From: Streptomyces griseiscabiei
GTDB lineage: Bacteria; Actinomycetota; Actinomycetes; Streptomycetales; Streptomycetaceae
Assembly: GCF_020010925.1 (NCBI RefSeq)
Contig: NZ_JAGJBZ010000001.1
Coordinates: 3,265,001 to 3,329,000 of the forward strand
DNA: 64,000 bases
Reading direction: 5' to 3'
The position numbers and the translations under genes were made by a program. Under the pieces are notes generated by a model. The model saw nothing but the letters and a program-made list of their open reading frames with translations. It was not told the DNA's origin and made no database searches. Every line of letters begins with the position of its first letter. Position 1 is the stretch's first letter. Of this stretch, positions 7,237 through 14,907 are shown one piece after another.

Positions 7237-7878
7237 TCATCCGGCCACACCGTGTCGCACCGCCCACAGCGCGGCCTGTGTCCGGTCCGCCAGGTCGAGC
7301 TTCATGAGGATGTTCGAGACATGGGTCTTCACCGTCTTCTCGGAGAGCACCAGGGCGCGGGCGATCTCCCGGTTGGAGCGGCCGTCGGCGATCAGGCCGA
7401 GCACCTCGCGCTCCCGCTCGGTGAGTGAACCGCCTCTCCCCTGCCCCGAGTTGGTCTCCTCCTGGGACAGCAGGGCGTCGGCGACCTCCGGTTGGAGAAG
7501 GATGTGGCCGGCGTGCACCGAGCGGATGGCACCGGCCAGGGCGTCGGGGTCCACGTCCTTGTAGACGTATCCGGCGGCGCCGGCGCGCAGGGCCGGGACG
7601 ACCGTGCGCTGCTCGGTGAAGCTGGTGACGATGAGCACGCGCGCGGGGTTGGACAGTTCGCGGAGTTTCCGGAGGGCCTCGACGCCGTCCATGCCGGGCA
7701 TCCTGACGTCCATGAGGACGACGTCCGGCCGTAGTTCCTCGGCTCGGGCGACGCCCTCGGCGCCGTCGGCGGCCTCGCCCACGACCTGTATGTCGTCCTG
7801 CACCTCCAGGAAGGTGCGCAGGCCGCGTCGGACCACCTGGTGGTCGTCGACGAGCAGCACCTTGATTGCGTCAGCCAC
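7237..7878 (-). CDS. NarL/FixJ-type response regulator
   Basis: A 213-residue two-component regulator. The receiver domain (about 5-122) has the acidic pair DD11-12, phospho-acceptor Asp57 (VVLMDVRMPG), Thr in VTSF and Lys in YKDVD. The LuxR-type HTH (about 150-210) shows LTEREREVLGLIADGRSNREIA and the recognition helix LSEKTVKTHVSNI. The start overlaps the end of the sensor kinase gene by 8 bp, so the two are co-translated as a pair. It lies directly upstream of chpE, but a small hairpin lies between them and no regulatory link is demonstrated. Confidence 0.93.
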   Translation of the reverse strand: MADAIKVLLVDDHQVVRRGLRTFLEVQDDIQVVGEAADGAEGVARAEELRPDVVLMDVRMPGMDGVEALRKLRELSNPARVLIVTSFTEQRTVVPALRAGAAGYVYKDVDPDALAGAIRSVHAGHILLQPEVADALLSQEETNSGQGRGGSLTEREREVLGLIADGRSNREIARALVLSEKTVKTHVSNILMKLDLADRTQAALWAVRHGVAG

Positions 7879-9016
7879 CGGGGACCTCCATCTCGATCGT
7901 GGTGCCCTTTCCGGGCGCCGATTCCACGGTCAGCCGGCCGCCGACCCCGCTGGCCCGGTCCCGCATGGAGACCAGTCCGAGGTGGCGTCCGGCACGGCGT
8001 ACGGTCTGGGGGTCGAAGCCGGTGCCGTCGTCCGTGACGCGCAGGACGGCTCCGCCGCCCCGCCGGTCGAGGGTGACGTCGACCTGTTCGGCGCCCGAGT
8101 GCCGCAGGGCGTTGTGCAGGGCCTCCTGGGCGACGCGCAGCATGGCCTCCTCCTGGGCGGCGGGCAGCGCGCGGGCGCCGCGGCCGGAGAAGGTGACGCG
8201 GGCGCTGTGGGCGCGGTCCAGGACGTGGACCTGGGTGCGCAGGGTGGCGACCAGGCCGTCCTCGTCGAGTCCGGCGGGGCGCAGTTCGACGACGGCGGCG
8301 CGCAGTTCGTCCGCGGCCTCGGCGGCGAGGGCGGCGACCTGCTGGAGTTCGCCCTTCGCGCGCGTGGGGTCGCGGTCGACGAGGGCGGTGGCCGCCTGGG
8401 CGGTCAGGCGCAGGGAGAACAGCTTCTGGCTGACGGCGTCGTGGAGTTCGTGGGCGAGGCGGGAGCGCTCCTCGGCGATGGTCAGCTCGCGGCTGCGCTC
8501 GTAGAGGCGGGCGTTGGTGAGGGCGATCGCGGCGTGCTGGGCGAGGATCGACAGCAGTTCCTCGTCCTCCTCGGTGAAGCCGCAGCCGCCCTCGGGCCTG
8601 GGGCAGCGCTTGTTGGCGAGGAAGAGGGCGCCGATGACCTCGTCGCCGTCGCGGATGGGCAGGCCGAGGAAGTCGATCAGGTCGGGGTGGGCGCTGGGCC
8701 AGCCCTCGAAGCGGGGGTCCTCGCGGACGTCCGCCAGCCGCTCGGGGGTCGCCTCGTGGAGCATCGCGGCGAGGATGCCGTGCTGACGCGGGAGGGGGCC
8801 GATGGCCTTCCACTGGGCGTCGCTGACGCCGTCGACGACGAACTGGGCGAAGCCGCCGTGGTCGTCGGGGACGCCGAGCGCGGCGTACTCCGCGTCGAGC
8901 AGCTCACGCGCGGAGGCGACGATCGTCTTGAGGACGTCACGCACCTCCAGATGCCTGCTCATGGCCAGCAACGCGCTGCTCACCGCGGCGAGGCCGGACC
9001 GTGGACCTTGACTCAT
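7871..9016 (-). CDS. GAF-domain sensor histidine kinase (HisKA_3/HATPase)
   Basis: A 381-residue cytosolic sensor kinase, partner of the overlapping response regulator. There are no transmembrane segments. An N-terminal GAF domain (about 22-170, FLGLPIRDGDEVIGALFLANK) precedes a HisKA_3 dimerisation helix with phospho-acceptor His189 (RLAHELHDAVSQKLFSL). The HATPase domain has an N-box with ALHNALRHS and glycine boxes VTDDGTGFDP and GRLTVESAPGKG. It resembles the DevS/NreB class in layout. The GAF region contains two Cys (RCPRPEGGCGF) that could matter for ligand sensing, which is inference. The start at 9016 faces the CCTAGG array in the divergent promoter region. Confidence 0.92.
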   Translation of the reverse strand: MSQGPRSGLAAVSSALLAMSRHLEVRDVLKTIVASARELLDAEYAALGVPDDHGGFAQFVVDGVSDAQWKAIGPLPRQHGILAAMLHEATPERLADVREDPRFEGWPSAHPDLIDFLGLPIRDGDEVIGALFLANKRCPRPEGGCGFTEEDEELLSILAQHAAIALTNARLYERSRELTIAEERSRLAHELHDAVSQKLFSLRLTAQAATALVDRDPTRAKGELQQVAALAAEAADELRAAVVELRPAGLDEDGLVATLRTQVHVLDRAHSARVTFSGRGARALPAAQEEAMLRVAQEALHNALRHSGAEQVDVTLDRRGGGAVLRVTDDGTGFDPQTVRRAGRHLGLVSMRDRASGVGGRLTVESAPGKGTTIEMEVPGG

Positions 9017-9085
9017 GGCCTCACCGTACCGGCGGGGTCCGACACCGCGGATCGGACCGCCGGAGGCCTCGGCGGGGCCCTCGGA

Positions 9086-9155
9086 CCTAGGCCGGGGACC
9101 TACGACCGGACCTAGGCCCCGTCCTAGGTCCCTCAGGTCGGCCCGGCGGCCTAGG
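9086..9155. promoter_or_regulatory. Array of four CCTAGG palindromes in a divergent promoter region
   Basis: CCTAGG occurs at 9086, 9111, 9123 and 9150, with near-copies CCTACG (9099) and CCTCAGG (9131) between. Contexts such as GGACCTAGGCC and GTCCTAGGTCC are extended palindromes. The array lies between the sensor kinase gene (-) and the SDR-queA pair (+), so it could be an operator for either or both. Confidence 0.5.
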
Positions 9156-9272
9156 GCGAAGTGCCCCGGTGGTCTGCGGCCCGCGTACGAGGCGGCCGGG
9201 GTGGTCCCGTTCCTACGTTGGGATCACCGCCGACCGGTTCGGGAGGCGGCCGGGAACGAGGGGACGGTTGTC

Positions 9273-9968
9273 ATGCCGGTAGCGATCATCACGGGGGCGT
9301 CGAAAGGGCTGGGCCGGGCGCTCGGCTCGGCACTGGCGGAGCGCGGCTGGGATCTGGTGCTGGACGCCAGGACCGCCGGGGCCCTGAACGAGACGGCGGC
9401 GGAGCTGTCGGCGTACGGGACGCGGGTGGAGGCCCTGCCGGGGGATGTCACGGACGCCGGGCACCGGGCGGAGCTGGTGGCGGCGGCGCGGGCGCTGGGC
9501 GGGGTCGATCTGCTGGTGAACAACGCCAGCGCGCTGGGTGCAGAGCCGCTCGTACGGCTGGAGGAGCTGGCGCTGGACGGGCTGCGGCGGGCCCTGGAGG
9601 TCAATGTGGTCGCGGCGCTGGGGCTGGTCCAGGAGGCGCTGCCGCTGTTGCGGGCCTCGGGGGCGGGCGCGGTGATCGGTGTCAGTTCGGACGCGGCGGC
9701 CGAGGCGTACGGGACGTGGGGCGGGTACGGGGCCTCGAAGGCGGCGCTGGACCAGCTGTCGGCGGTGCTGGCCGAGGAGGAACCCGGGCTGCGGGTGTGG
9801 GCCGTCGATCCCGGGGACATGGGGACGGACCTGTACGCGGCGGCCGTGCCGGACGACGACGATCCGCGGCCGAGCCCGGCGACGGTGGTCCCGGCCTTCC
9901 TGCGGCTGCTGGACGAGCGGCCGGCCAGTGGCCGCTACGGGGCCCCTTCCCTGCTGGAGCGGCGATGA
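9273..9968 (+). CDS. Short-chain dehydrogenase/reductase (classical SDR)
   Basis: A 231-residue NAD(P)-dependent oxidoreductase. Rossmann motif TGASKGLGRAL (about 7-17), NNAS (about 83-86), catalytic Ser in GVSSDAAAEAYGTWGGYGASKAAL with YxxxK, and the PGDMGTD motif. The substrate is unknown. The ATG at 9273 gives normal SDR length and excludes a long upstream extension. Its stop overlaps the queA start (ATGA), so the two are translationally coupled. The pairing of an SDR with a QueA-like protein recurs in streptomycetes as I recall, but the functional link is unknown. Confidence 0.9.
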   Translation: MPVAIITGASKGLGRALGSALAERGWDLVLDARTAGALNETAAELSAYGTRVEALPGDVTDAGHRAELVAAARALGGVDLLVNNASALGAEPLVRLEELALDGLRRALEVNVVAALGLVQEALPLLRASGAGAVIGVSSDAAAEAYGTWGGYGASKAALDQLSAVLAEEEPGLRVWAVDPGDMGTDLYAAAVPDDDDPRPSPATVVPAFLRLLDERPASGRYGAPSLLERR

Positions 9969-11101
9969 CGACGGCGGCGGTGCGGGTGCCGGAGGGGCTG
10001 CACGCGCGTGTGCCCGCCGAGCAGCGCGGTCCGGGGCTGGACCGGGACGGTGTGCGGCTGCTGGTCTCGCGGGGCACGGCGGTGTCGCACCACGCGTTCG
10101 CGGCGCTGCCGGGGCTGCTGAGAGCGGGGGACCTGCTGGTGGTCAACACCTCGCCGACGCTGGCGGCGGCGGTGGACGGGACGGTGGGGCACGCGCGCGT
10201 GGTGGTGCATTTCTCCACGCGGGGCGACGACGGGCGGTGGGCCGTCGAACTGCGGGAGCCGGACGGGCGCGGCACCACGCGCGCGCGTGCGGGCGGTCCG
10301 GCGGGGACGGAGGTACGGCTCCCCTGTGACGTACGGCTCGTCCTGGAGGAGCCGCTGAGCGAGCGGGGTGAGCGGCTGTGGTGGGCCCGGGTGTCCGCAC
10401 CGGCCGTCGCGGGGGTGCGGGCCGGTGCGGGGGTGCCGGCCGTCGCCGAGCTGCTCCGGGAGCACGGGCGGCCCATTCGGTACGCCTATACGGAGCGGGA
10501 CCAGCCGTTGTCCGTGTACCAGACGGTGTTCGCGCTGCCGTCGGAGGGCGGGGCGGGGAGCGCCGAGATGCCGAGTGCGGGGCGCCCCTTCACCGCGCGG
10601 CTGGTGGCGGAGCTGGTGAGCCGGGGGGTGCAGTTCGCGCCGGTCACGCTGCACACGGGGGTGGCGTCGGCGGAGGCGCACGAGCCGCCGTATCCGGAGC
10701 GGTTCGCGGTGCCGGAGGCGTCGGCCCGGTTGATCAACGCGGCGCGGGCCGGAGACGGCCGGGTGGTCGCCGTGGGGACGACGGCGGTGCGGGCCGTGGA
10801 GTCGGCCACCGGGGACGACGGCGTCGTACGGGCCCGGGAGGGCTGGACGGATCTGGTGGTGACACCGGGGCGCGGGGTGCGGGTGGTCGACGGGCTGCTG
10901 ACCGGGCTGCACGAGCCGGAGGCCTCGCATCTGCTGATGCTGGAGGCGGTCGCCGGGCGGGCGGCGATCGACCGCGCGTACGAGGCCGCCGTCGAGGGGC
11001 GTTACCTGTGGCACGAGTTCGGGGACGTGCACCTGATCCTGCCGCCGGAGCCCACCGCCACGGGGCCTTACACAGAGCATTGCGACAGCAACTGCCCGTG
11101 A
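9965..11101 (+). CDS. queA: QueA-family SAM:tRNA ribosyltransferase-isomerase homologue
   Basis: A 378-residue homologue of QueA, which transfers the ribosyl moiety of SAM to preQ1 in tRNA to make epoxyqueuosine. Family motifs are visible: DLLVVNTSPTLAAAV (for LLVFNDTKVIPARL), the IRYAYTERDQPLSVYQTVFA block, TARLVAELVSRGVQFAPVTLH, and the end segment YLWHEFGDVHLIL. Several positions deviate from enterobacterial QueA, and no tgt, queC/D/E/F or queG gene is in the window. It may act in a modified pathway or on another substrate. It is translationally coupled to the SDR gene upstream. Confidence 0.82.
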   Translation: MTTAAVRVPEGLHARVPAEQRGPGLDRDGVRLLVSRGTAVSHHAFAALPGLLRAGDLLVVNTSPTLAAAVDGTVGHARVVVHFSTRGDDGRWAVELREPDGRGTTRARAGGPAGTEVRLPCDVRLVLEEPLSERGERLWWARVSAPAVAGVRAGAGVPAVAELLREHGRPIRYAYTERDQPLSVYQTVFALPSEGGAGSAEMPSAGRPFTARLVAELVSRGVQFAPVTLHTGVASAEAHEPPYPERFAVPEASARLINAARAGDGRVVAVGTTAVRAVESATGDDGVVRAREGWTDLVVTPGRGVRVVDGLLTGLHEPEASHLLMLEAVAGRAAIDRAYEAAVEGRYLWHEFGDVHLILPPEPTATGPYTEHCDSNCP

Positions 11102-11294
11102 GGCGCACGCCCGGCCCGTGTGAGCCCGCCCATAGGGCGCGCATCACGTACGAACCTGCCTAGGAGAGAGATAAGGGTGGTTTGAGCGGGAGAGACGGGT
11201 TGGTCTGTCCTGTTTTGCCGTTTCCGCTCCAACTACCGAGGATCGTACGTCACACCTTTGCCACATGATTTTGCGGCCGCTAAGAATTGCTGCT

Positions 11295-11390
11295 GTCGCT
11301 CGACGCCGCGGGTCGCCCCGCGGCGTTTGTGCTGGAAGAGCAGTGTCCCCATCCGGCACGAGAGCGACCTCCGCGCTATTCGAAGAGGTC
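11295..11390 (+). promoter_or_regulatory. Structured 5' leader with mutually exclusive pairings at the ribosome binding site
   Basis: GTCGCTC (11295-11301) can pair with GAGCGAC (11362-11368), enclosing a perfect 9-bp hairpin (11304-11312 / 11317-11325). Alternatively GACCTC (11366-11371) pairs with GAGGTC (11385-11390), burying the AGAGG ribosome binding site of the transglycosylase gene. The two pairings share bases 11366-11368 and so exclude each other. I did not recognise a ydaO or other known riboswitch consensus. Confidence 0.45.
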
Positions 11391-11398
11391 CCTCACTC

Positions 11399-12067
11399 AT
11401 GCTCAAGAACGCCAAGAAGAACCCCGGCCACAGTCTCGCGCTGACCAAGACCCACAAGCTCTCGCTCGCCGGAGTGGCCGCCTTCGGTGCCGCCGCCCTC
11501 GCGTTCTCGCTGGTGCCGGCCGAGGCTCAGACCGCCACGCAGACCGTGTCCGCGGCTCCGGCGGCGTTCAGCCAGAACCCGGCCAAGGCCGCGAAGGCGA
11601 GCGTCACGAACCAGGCCGCCGACGCCGACAAGAAGGCCGCCGCCGCTGCCGCGAAGAAGAAGGCCGCGCAGGAGCGCGCGAAGAAGGAGGCGGCCAGCCG
11701 GTCCGCCCAGCGCGCCAAGGTCGCCAAGGCCGCCGCGAAGTCGTACCCGAACAACCTCGACGGCTGGATCCGCGAGGCGCTCGACATCATGAAGAAGCAC
11801 AAGATCCCGGGCACCTACAACGGCCTGCACAAGAACATCATGCGGGAGTCCTCGGGCAACCCGAACGCCATCAACAACTGGGACATCAACGCCAAGAACG
11901 GCGTCCCGTCGATCGGTCTGCTGCAGGTCATCAAGCCGACCTTCGACGCGTACCACGTCCCGGGCACGAAGAAGAGCCAGTACGACCCGGTCGCCAACCT
12001 GACGGCCGCCGCGAACTACGCCGCCGACCGCTACGGCTCGATCGACAACGTCAACAGCGCGTACTGA
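11399..12067 (+). CDS. Secreted lytic transglycosylase (SLT domain)
   Basis: A 222-residue exported peptidoglycan-cleaving protein. Signal segment at about 20-43 (HKLSLAGVAAFGAAALAFSLVPAEA), then a lysine/alanine-rich helical linker (about 70-110, AAAAAAKKKAAQERAKKEAA), then a compact SLT goose-lysozyme-like domain. The domain shows IMRESSGNPNAINNWD (putative catalytic Glu), SIGLLQVIKPTFDAYH and AANYAADRYGS. The ATG at 11399 follows AGAGG with 10-nt spacing. The gene is monocistronic: a long leader precedes it and a terminator follows. Such proteins remodel the wall during growth or germination. Confidence 0.9.
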   Translation: MLKNAKKNPGHSLALTKTHKLSLAGVAAFGAAALAFSLVPAEAQTATQTVSAAPAAFSQNPAKAAKASVTNQAADADKKAAAAAAKKKAAQERAKKEAASRSAQRAKVAKAAAKSYPNNLDGWIREALDIMKKHKIPGTYNGLHKNIMRESSGNPNAINNWDINAKNGVPSIGLLQVIKPTFDAYHVPGTKKSQYDPVANLTAAANYAADRYGSIDNVNSAY

Positions 12068-12094
12068 GGCCCGCGCGGGACCTCGGAGAACGTG

Positions 12095-12127
12095 GAAGGG
12101 CGGCACCCGGTGCGGGTGCCGCCCTTC
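12095..12127. terminator. Bidirectional 14-bp hairpin terminator
   Basis: GAAGGGCGGCACCC (12095-12108) pairs with its complement (12114-12127). It lies between the convergent transglycosylase and FHA-ABC genes. Confidence 0.85.
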
Positions 12128-12146
12128 GCTTGCCGGTGCTACCCGG

Positions 12147-14678
12147 TCACTTCCGCATGACCTCGGGCTCGTGGCGGCGCAGGAAGCGGGCCACGAGGAC
12201 ACCGCAGAGCGCGCCGAGCACGATGAGGGCGATCATGTCGAGGGTGTAGGCGCCGACCGCGTGGTCCCACAGCGGGTCGGTGTCGCCGGCCTCCTTGGGC
12301 GGGCTGATGTTGTTGAAGTCCAGCGTGGCACCGGCGGCGGCGACCGCCCAGCGCGACGGCATCAGGTACGAGAACTCGTTCACACCGGGGCTGCCGTGCA
12401 GGGCGAAGAGGCAGCCGGTGAAGACGACCTGGACGATCGCGAACATCACCAGCAGTGGCATCGTCTTCTCGGCGGTCTTCACCAGCGAGGAGATGACCAG
12501 GCCGAACATCATGGACGTGAAGCCGAGTCCCATGATCGGGACGGAGAGCTCCAGCATCACGGCGAACTTGCCCTCGCCGAAGATCAGCCCCTCGTCCGGG
12601 ATCGTCCGGCTGGAGAAACCGATCGCGCCGACCATGGCGCCCTGGAACACGGTGACCGCGCCGAGGACGATCACCTTGGACATCAGGTACGCCGAGCGCG
12701 ACAGGCCGGTGGCCCGCTCCCGCTCGTAGATCACCCGTTCCTTGATCAGCTCTCGTACGGAGTTGGCGGCGCCCGCGAAGCACGCGCCGACCGCGAGGAT
12801 CAGCAGGACGGTGGTGGCCGTGCCGTTCGGGATGGGCAGGCCGGTCGCCTTGTTCACCCCCCGCACCAGCAGGTCCTTGTCCGGGTCGATGAGCAGGCTC
12901 ACCGCGCCGAGGACGGCCGGCAGGATCACCGTCAGCGCCAGGAAGCCCTTGTCGGAGACGATGACGGAGACATAGCGCCGGACCAGGGTGGCGAGCTGGG
13001 AGAACCAGCCCTGTGGCTTCGGCGGGCGCATCGACTGCGGCGGCGGCATGTGCACCGACTGCGGGGCGACGGCGTCGATGTCCGCGGCGTACATCTGGTA
13101 GTGCTGCGAGCCCTTCCAGCGGCCCGCCCAGTCGTAGTCGCGGTAGTTCTCGAAGGCGGAGAAGACGTCGGCCCAGGTGTCGTAGCCGAAGAAGTTCAGC
13201 GCCTCCTCAGGCGGACCGAAGTACGCCACCGAGCCGCCCGGGGCCATCACCAGCAGCTTGTCGCAGATCGCCAGCTCGGCCACCGAGTGGGTGACCACCA
13301 GGACGGTGCGGCCGTCGTCGGCGAGGCCGCGCAGCAGCTGCATGACGTCGCGGTCCATGCCCGGGTCGAGGCCGGAGGTCGGCTCGTCCAGGAAGATCAG
13401 CGACGGCTTGGTCAGCAGCTCCAGGGCGACCGAGACGCGCTTGCGCTGGCCGCCGGAGAGCGAGGTGACCTTCTTGTCCTTGTGGATGTCGAGCTTCAGC
13501 TCGCGCAGCACCTCGTCGATGCGGGCGTCACGCTCGGCGGCCGTGGTGTCGGCCGGGAAGCGCAGCTTGGCCGCGTACTTGAGGGCCTTCTTGACGGTCA
13601 GCTCCTTGTGCAGGATGTCGTCCTGCGGGACCAGACCGATGCGCTGGCGCAGCTCGGCGAACTGCTTGTACAGGTTCCGGTTGTCGTAGAGGACGTCGCC
13701 CTGGTTGGCCGGGCGGTAGCCCGTGAGCGCCTTCAGCAGGGTGGACTTGCCGGAGCCCGAGGGGCCGATGACCGCGATCAGCGACTTCTCCGGGACACCG
13801 AAGGAGACGTCCTTCAGGATCTGCTTGCCGCCGTCGACGGTGACCGTCAGATGGCGTGCGGAGAAGGAGACGTCACCGGTGTCGACGAACTCTTCCAGGC
13901 GGTCGCCGACGATGCGGAACGTCGAGTGGCCGACGCCGACGATGTCGTTCGGGCCGAGGAGGGCGGTGCCACCCTTGGCGATCGGCATGCCGTTGACGAA
14001 CGTGCCGTTGTGCGAGCCGAGGTCACGGATCTCGAAGCGCCCGTCGGGCGTCGCGTGGAACTCGGCGTGGTTGCGCGAGACCTGGAGGTCGGAGACCACC
14101 AGCTCGTTCTCCAGCGCACGACCGATCCGCATCACCCGGCCGAGGGCCAGCTGATGGAACGTGGTCGGGCTGCGGTCGCCGTAGACCGGCGGCGCCCCCG
14201 CGCCACCACCGGGGCCCTGCTGCGGGAAGCCCTGCTGCTGCGGGACCTGGGCCGCCTGCGGCTGCTGCCAGCCCGCCTGCGGCGCCTGCTGCTGCGGGGG
14301 CTGCTGGCCGGCGTATCCGGCGCTCGCGCCCTGCGCCGCGTACGGCTGCTGCTGGGGCTGCGCGACGGACGCGGCGGTGCCGGAGAGGCTGAGTCTCGGG
14401 CCGTCGGTCGCGTTGCCCAGGTACACGGCAGAGCCGGGGCCGATCTCCAGCTGGTGGATCCGCTGCCCCTGCACGAAGGTGCCGTTGGTGCTGCCGTGGT
14501 CCTCGATCACCCAACTACGGCCGCCGAAGCTGATCGTGGCGTGACGCCAGGACACCCTGGCGTCGTCGAACACGATGTCTCCCTGCGGATCACGTCCGAG
14601 GGTATATGCCCTGGACGGATCGAGCGTCCAGGTTTGTCCGTTCAATTCCAGTACGAGTTCCGGCACTCCATGCCCCAC
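12147..14678 (-). CDS. Two-FHA-domain ABC-2 type transporter (Rv1747-like)
   Basis: An 843-residue fused ABC exporter. FHA domain 1 is at about 10-95 (YTLGRDPQGDIVFDD, SRxH-type VSWRHA, STNGTFVQG). A Gln/Pro-rich linker spans about 105-165. FHA domain 2 is at about 180-260 (RIGRALENELVV, VSRNHAEF, GSHNGTFVNG). The nucleotide-binding domain is at about 275-500 (GPSGSGKST, LSGGQRKRVS, LIFLDEPTSGLDPG). An ABC2 membrane domain with about six helices fills 590-835. The layout matches Mycobacterium Rv1747, whose FHA domains bind phosphothreonine after PknF phosphorylation; similar kinase control here is inference. The GTG at 14678 follows GGGGGAC. It diverges from the streptophobe gene. Substrate unknown; lipids or cell-wall precursors are suspected for the mycobacterial relative. 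Confidence 0.92.
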   Translation of the reverse strand: MGHGVPELVLELNGQTWTLDPSRAYTLGRDPQGDIVFDDARVSWRHATISFGGRSWVIEDHGSTNGTFVQGQRIHQLEIGPGSAVYLGNATDGPRLSLSGTAASVAQPQQQPYAAQGASAGYAGQQPPQQQAPQAGWQQPQAAQVPQQQGFPQQGPGGGAGAPPVYGDRSPTTFHQLALGRVMRIGRALENELVVSDLQVSRNHAEFHATPDGRFEIRDLGSHNGTFVNGMPIAKGGTALLGPNDIVGVGHSTFRIVGDRLEEFVDTGDVSFSARHLTVTVDGGKQILKDVSFGVPEKSLIAVIGPSGSGKSTLLKALTGYRPANQGDVLYDNRNLYKQFAELRQRIGLVPQDDILHKELTVKKALKYAAKLRFPADTTAAERDARIDEVLRELKLDIHKDKKVTSLSGGQRKRVSVALELLTKPSLIFLDEPTSGLDPGMDRDVMQLLRGLADDGRTVLVVTHSVAELAICDKLLVMAPGGSVAYFGPPEEALNFFGYDTWADVFSAFENYRDYDWAGRWKGSQHYQMYAADIDAVAPQSVHMPPPQSMRPPKPQGWFSQLATLVRRYVSVIVSDKGFLALTVILPAVLGAVSLLIDPDKDLLVRGVNKATGLPIPNGTATTVLLILAVGACFAGAANSVRELIKERVIYERERATGLSRSAYLMSKVIVLGAVTVFQGAMVGAIGFSSRTIPDEGLIFGEGKFAVMLELSVPIMGLGFTSMMFGLVISSLVKTAEKTMPLLVMFAIVQVVFTGCLFALHGSPGVNEFSYLMPSRWAVAAAGATLDFNNISPPKEAGDTDPLWDHAVGAYTLDMIALIVLGALCGVLVARFLRRHEPEVMRK

Positions 14679-14907
14679 TGAGTTGTCCCCCGAATTACCC
14701 CCAACACAGGGAGTCTAGGGATGTCGAACATCGGGGGGAACTATTTCAGGCTCGACCCCCTGACCGAAAGTCGGGCCTTGTGAAGAGAACGTACGGGGGC
14801 ATCTCCCCGTCCCGTTGACGGGGTTGAAACCGGGCCGGAGAGTGGTAATCCCACGCGAGGGGGACATCAGCGGTGCAACGCCGCGATGCGGATCGGGGGG
14901 TCCGACC

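Noticed and set aside
11150..11398. ydaO (c-di-AMP) riboswitch upstream of the transglycosylase gene
   Set aside because: Expected for some Streptomyces wall hydrolases, but the conserved ydaO blocks are not visible. The leader is reported as unclassified instead.
12171..14681. 836-codon open frame on + antisense to the FHA-ABC gene
   Set aside because: Shadow frame; the minus strand has unmistakable FHA, Walker and signature motifs.
14815..14907. Longer N-terminus for the streptophobe protein starting at 14815
   Set aside because: The extra 31 residues are Arg/Gly-rich without a ribosome binding site; ATG 14908 has a G-rich site and begins just before the first helix.
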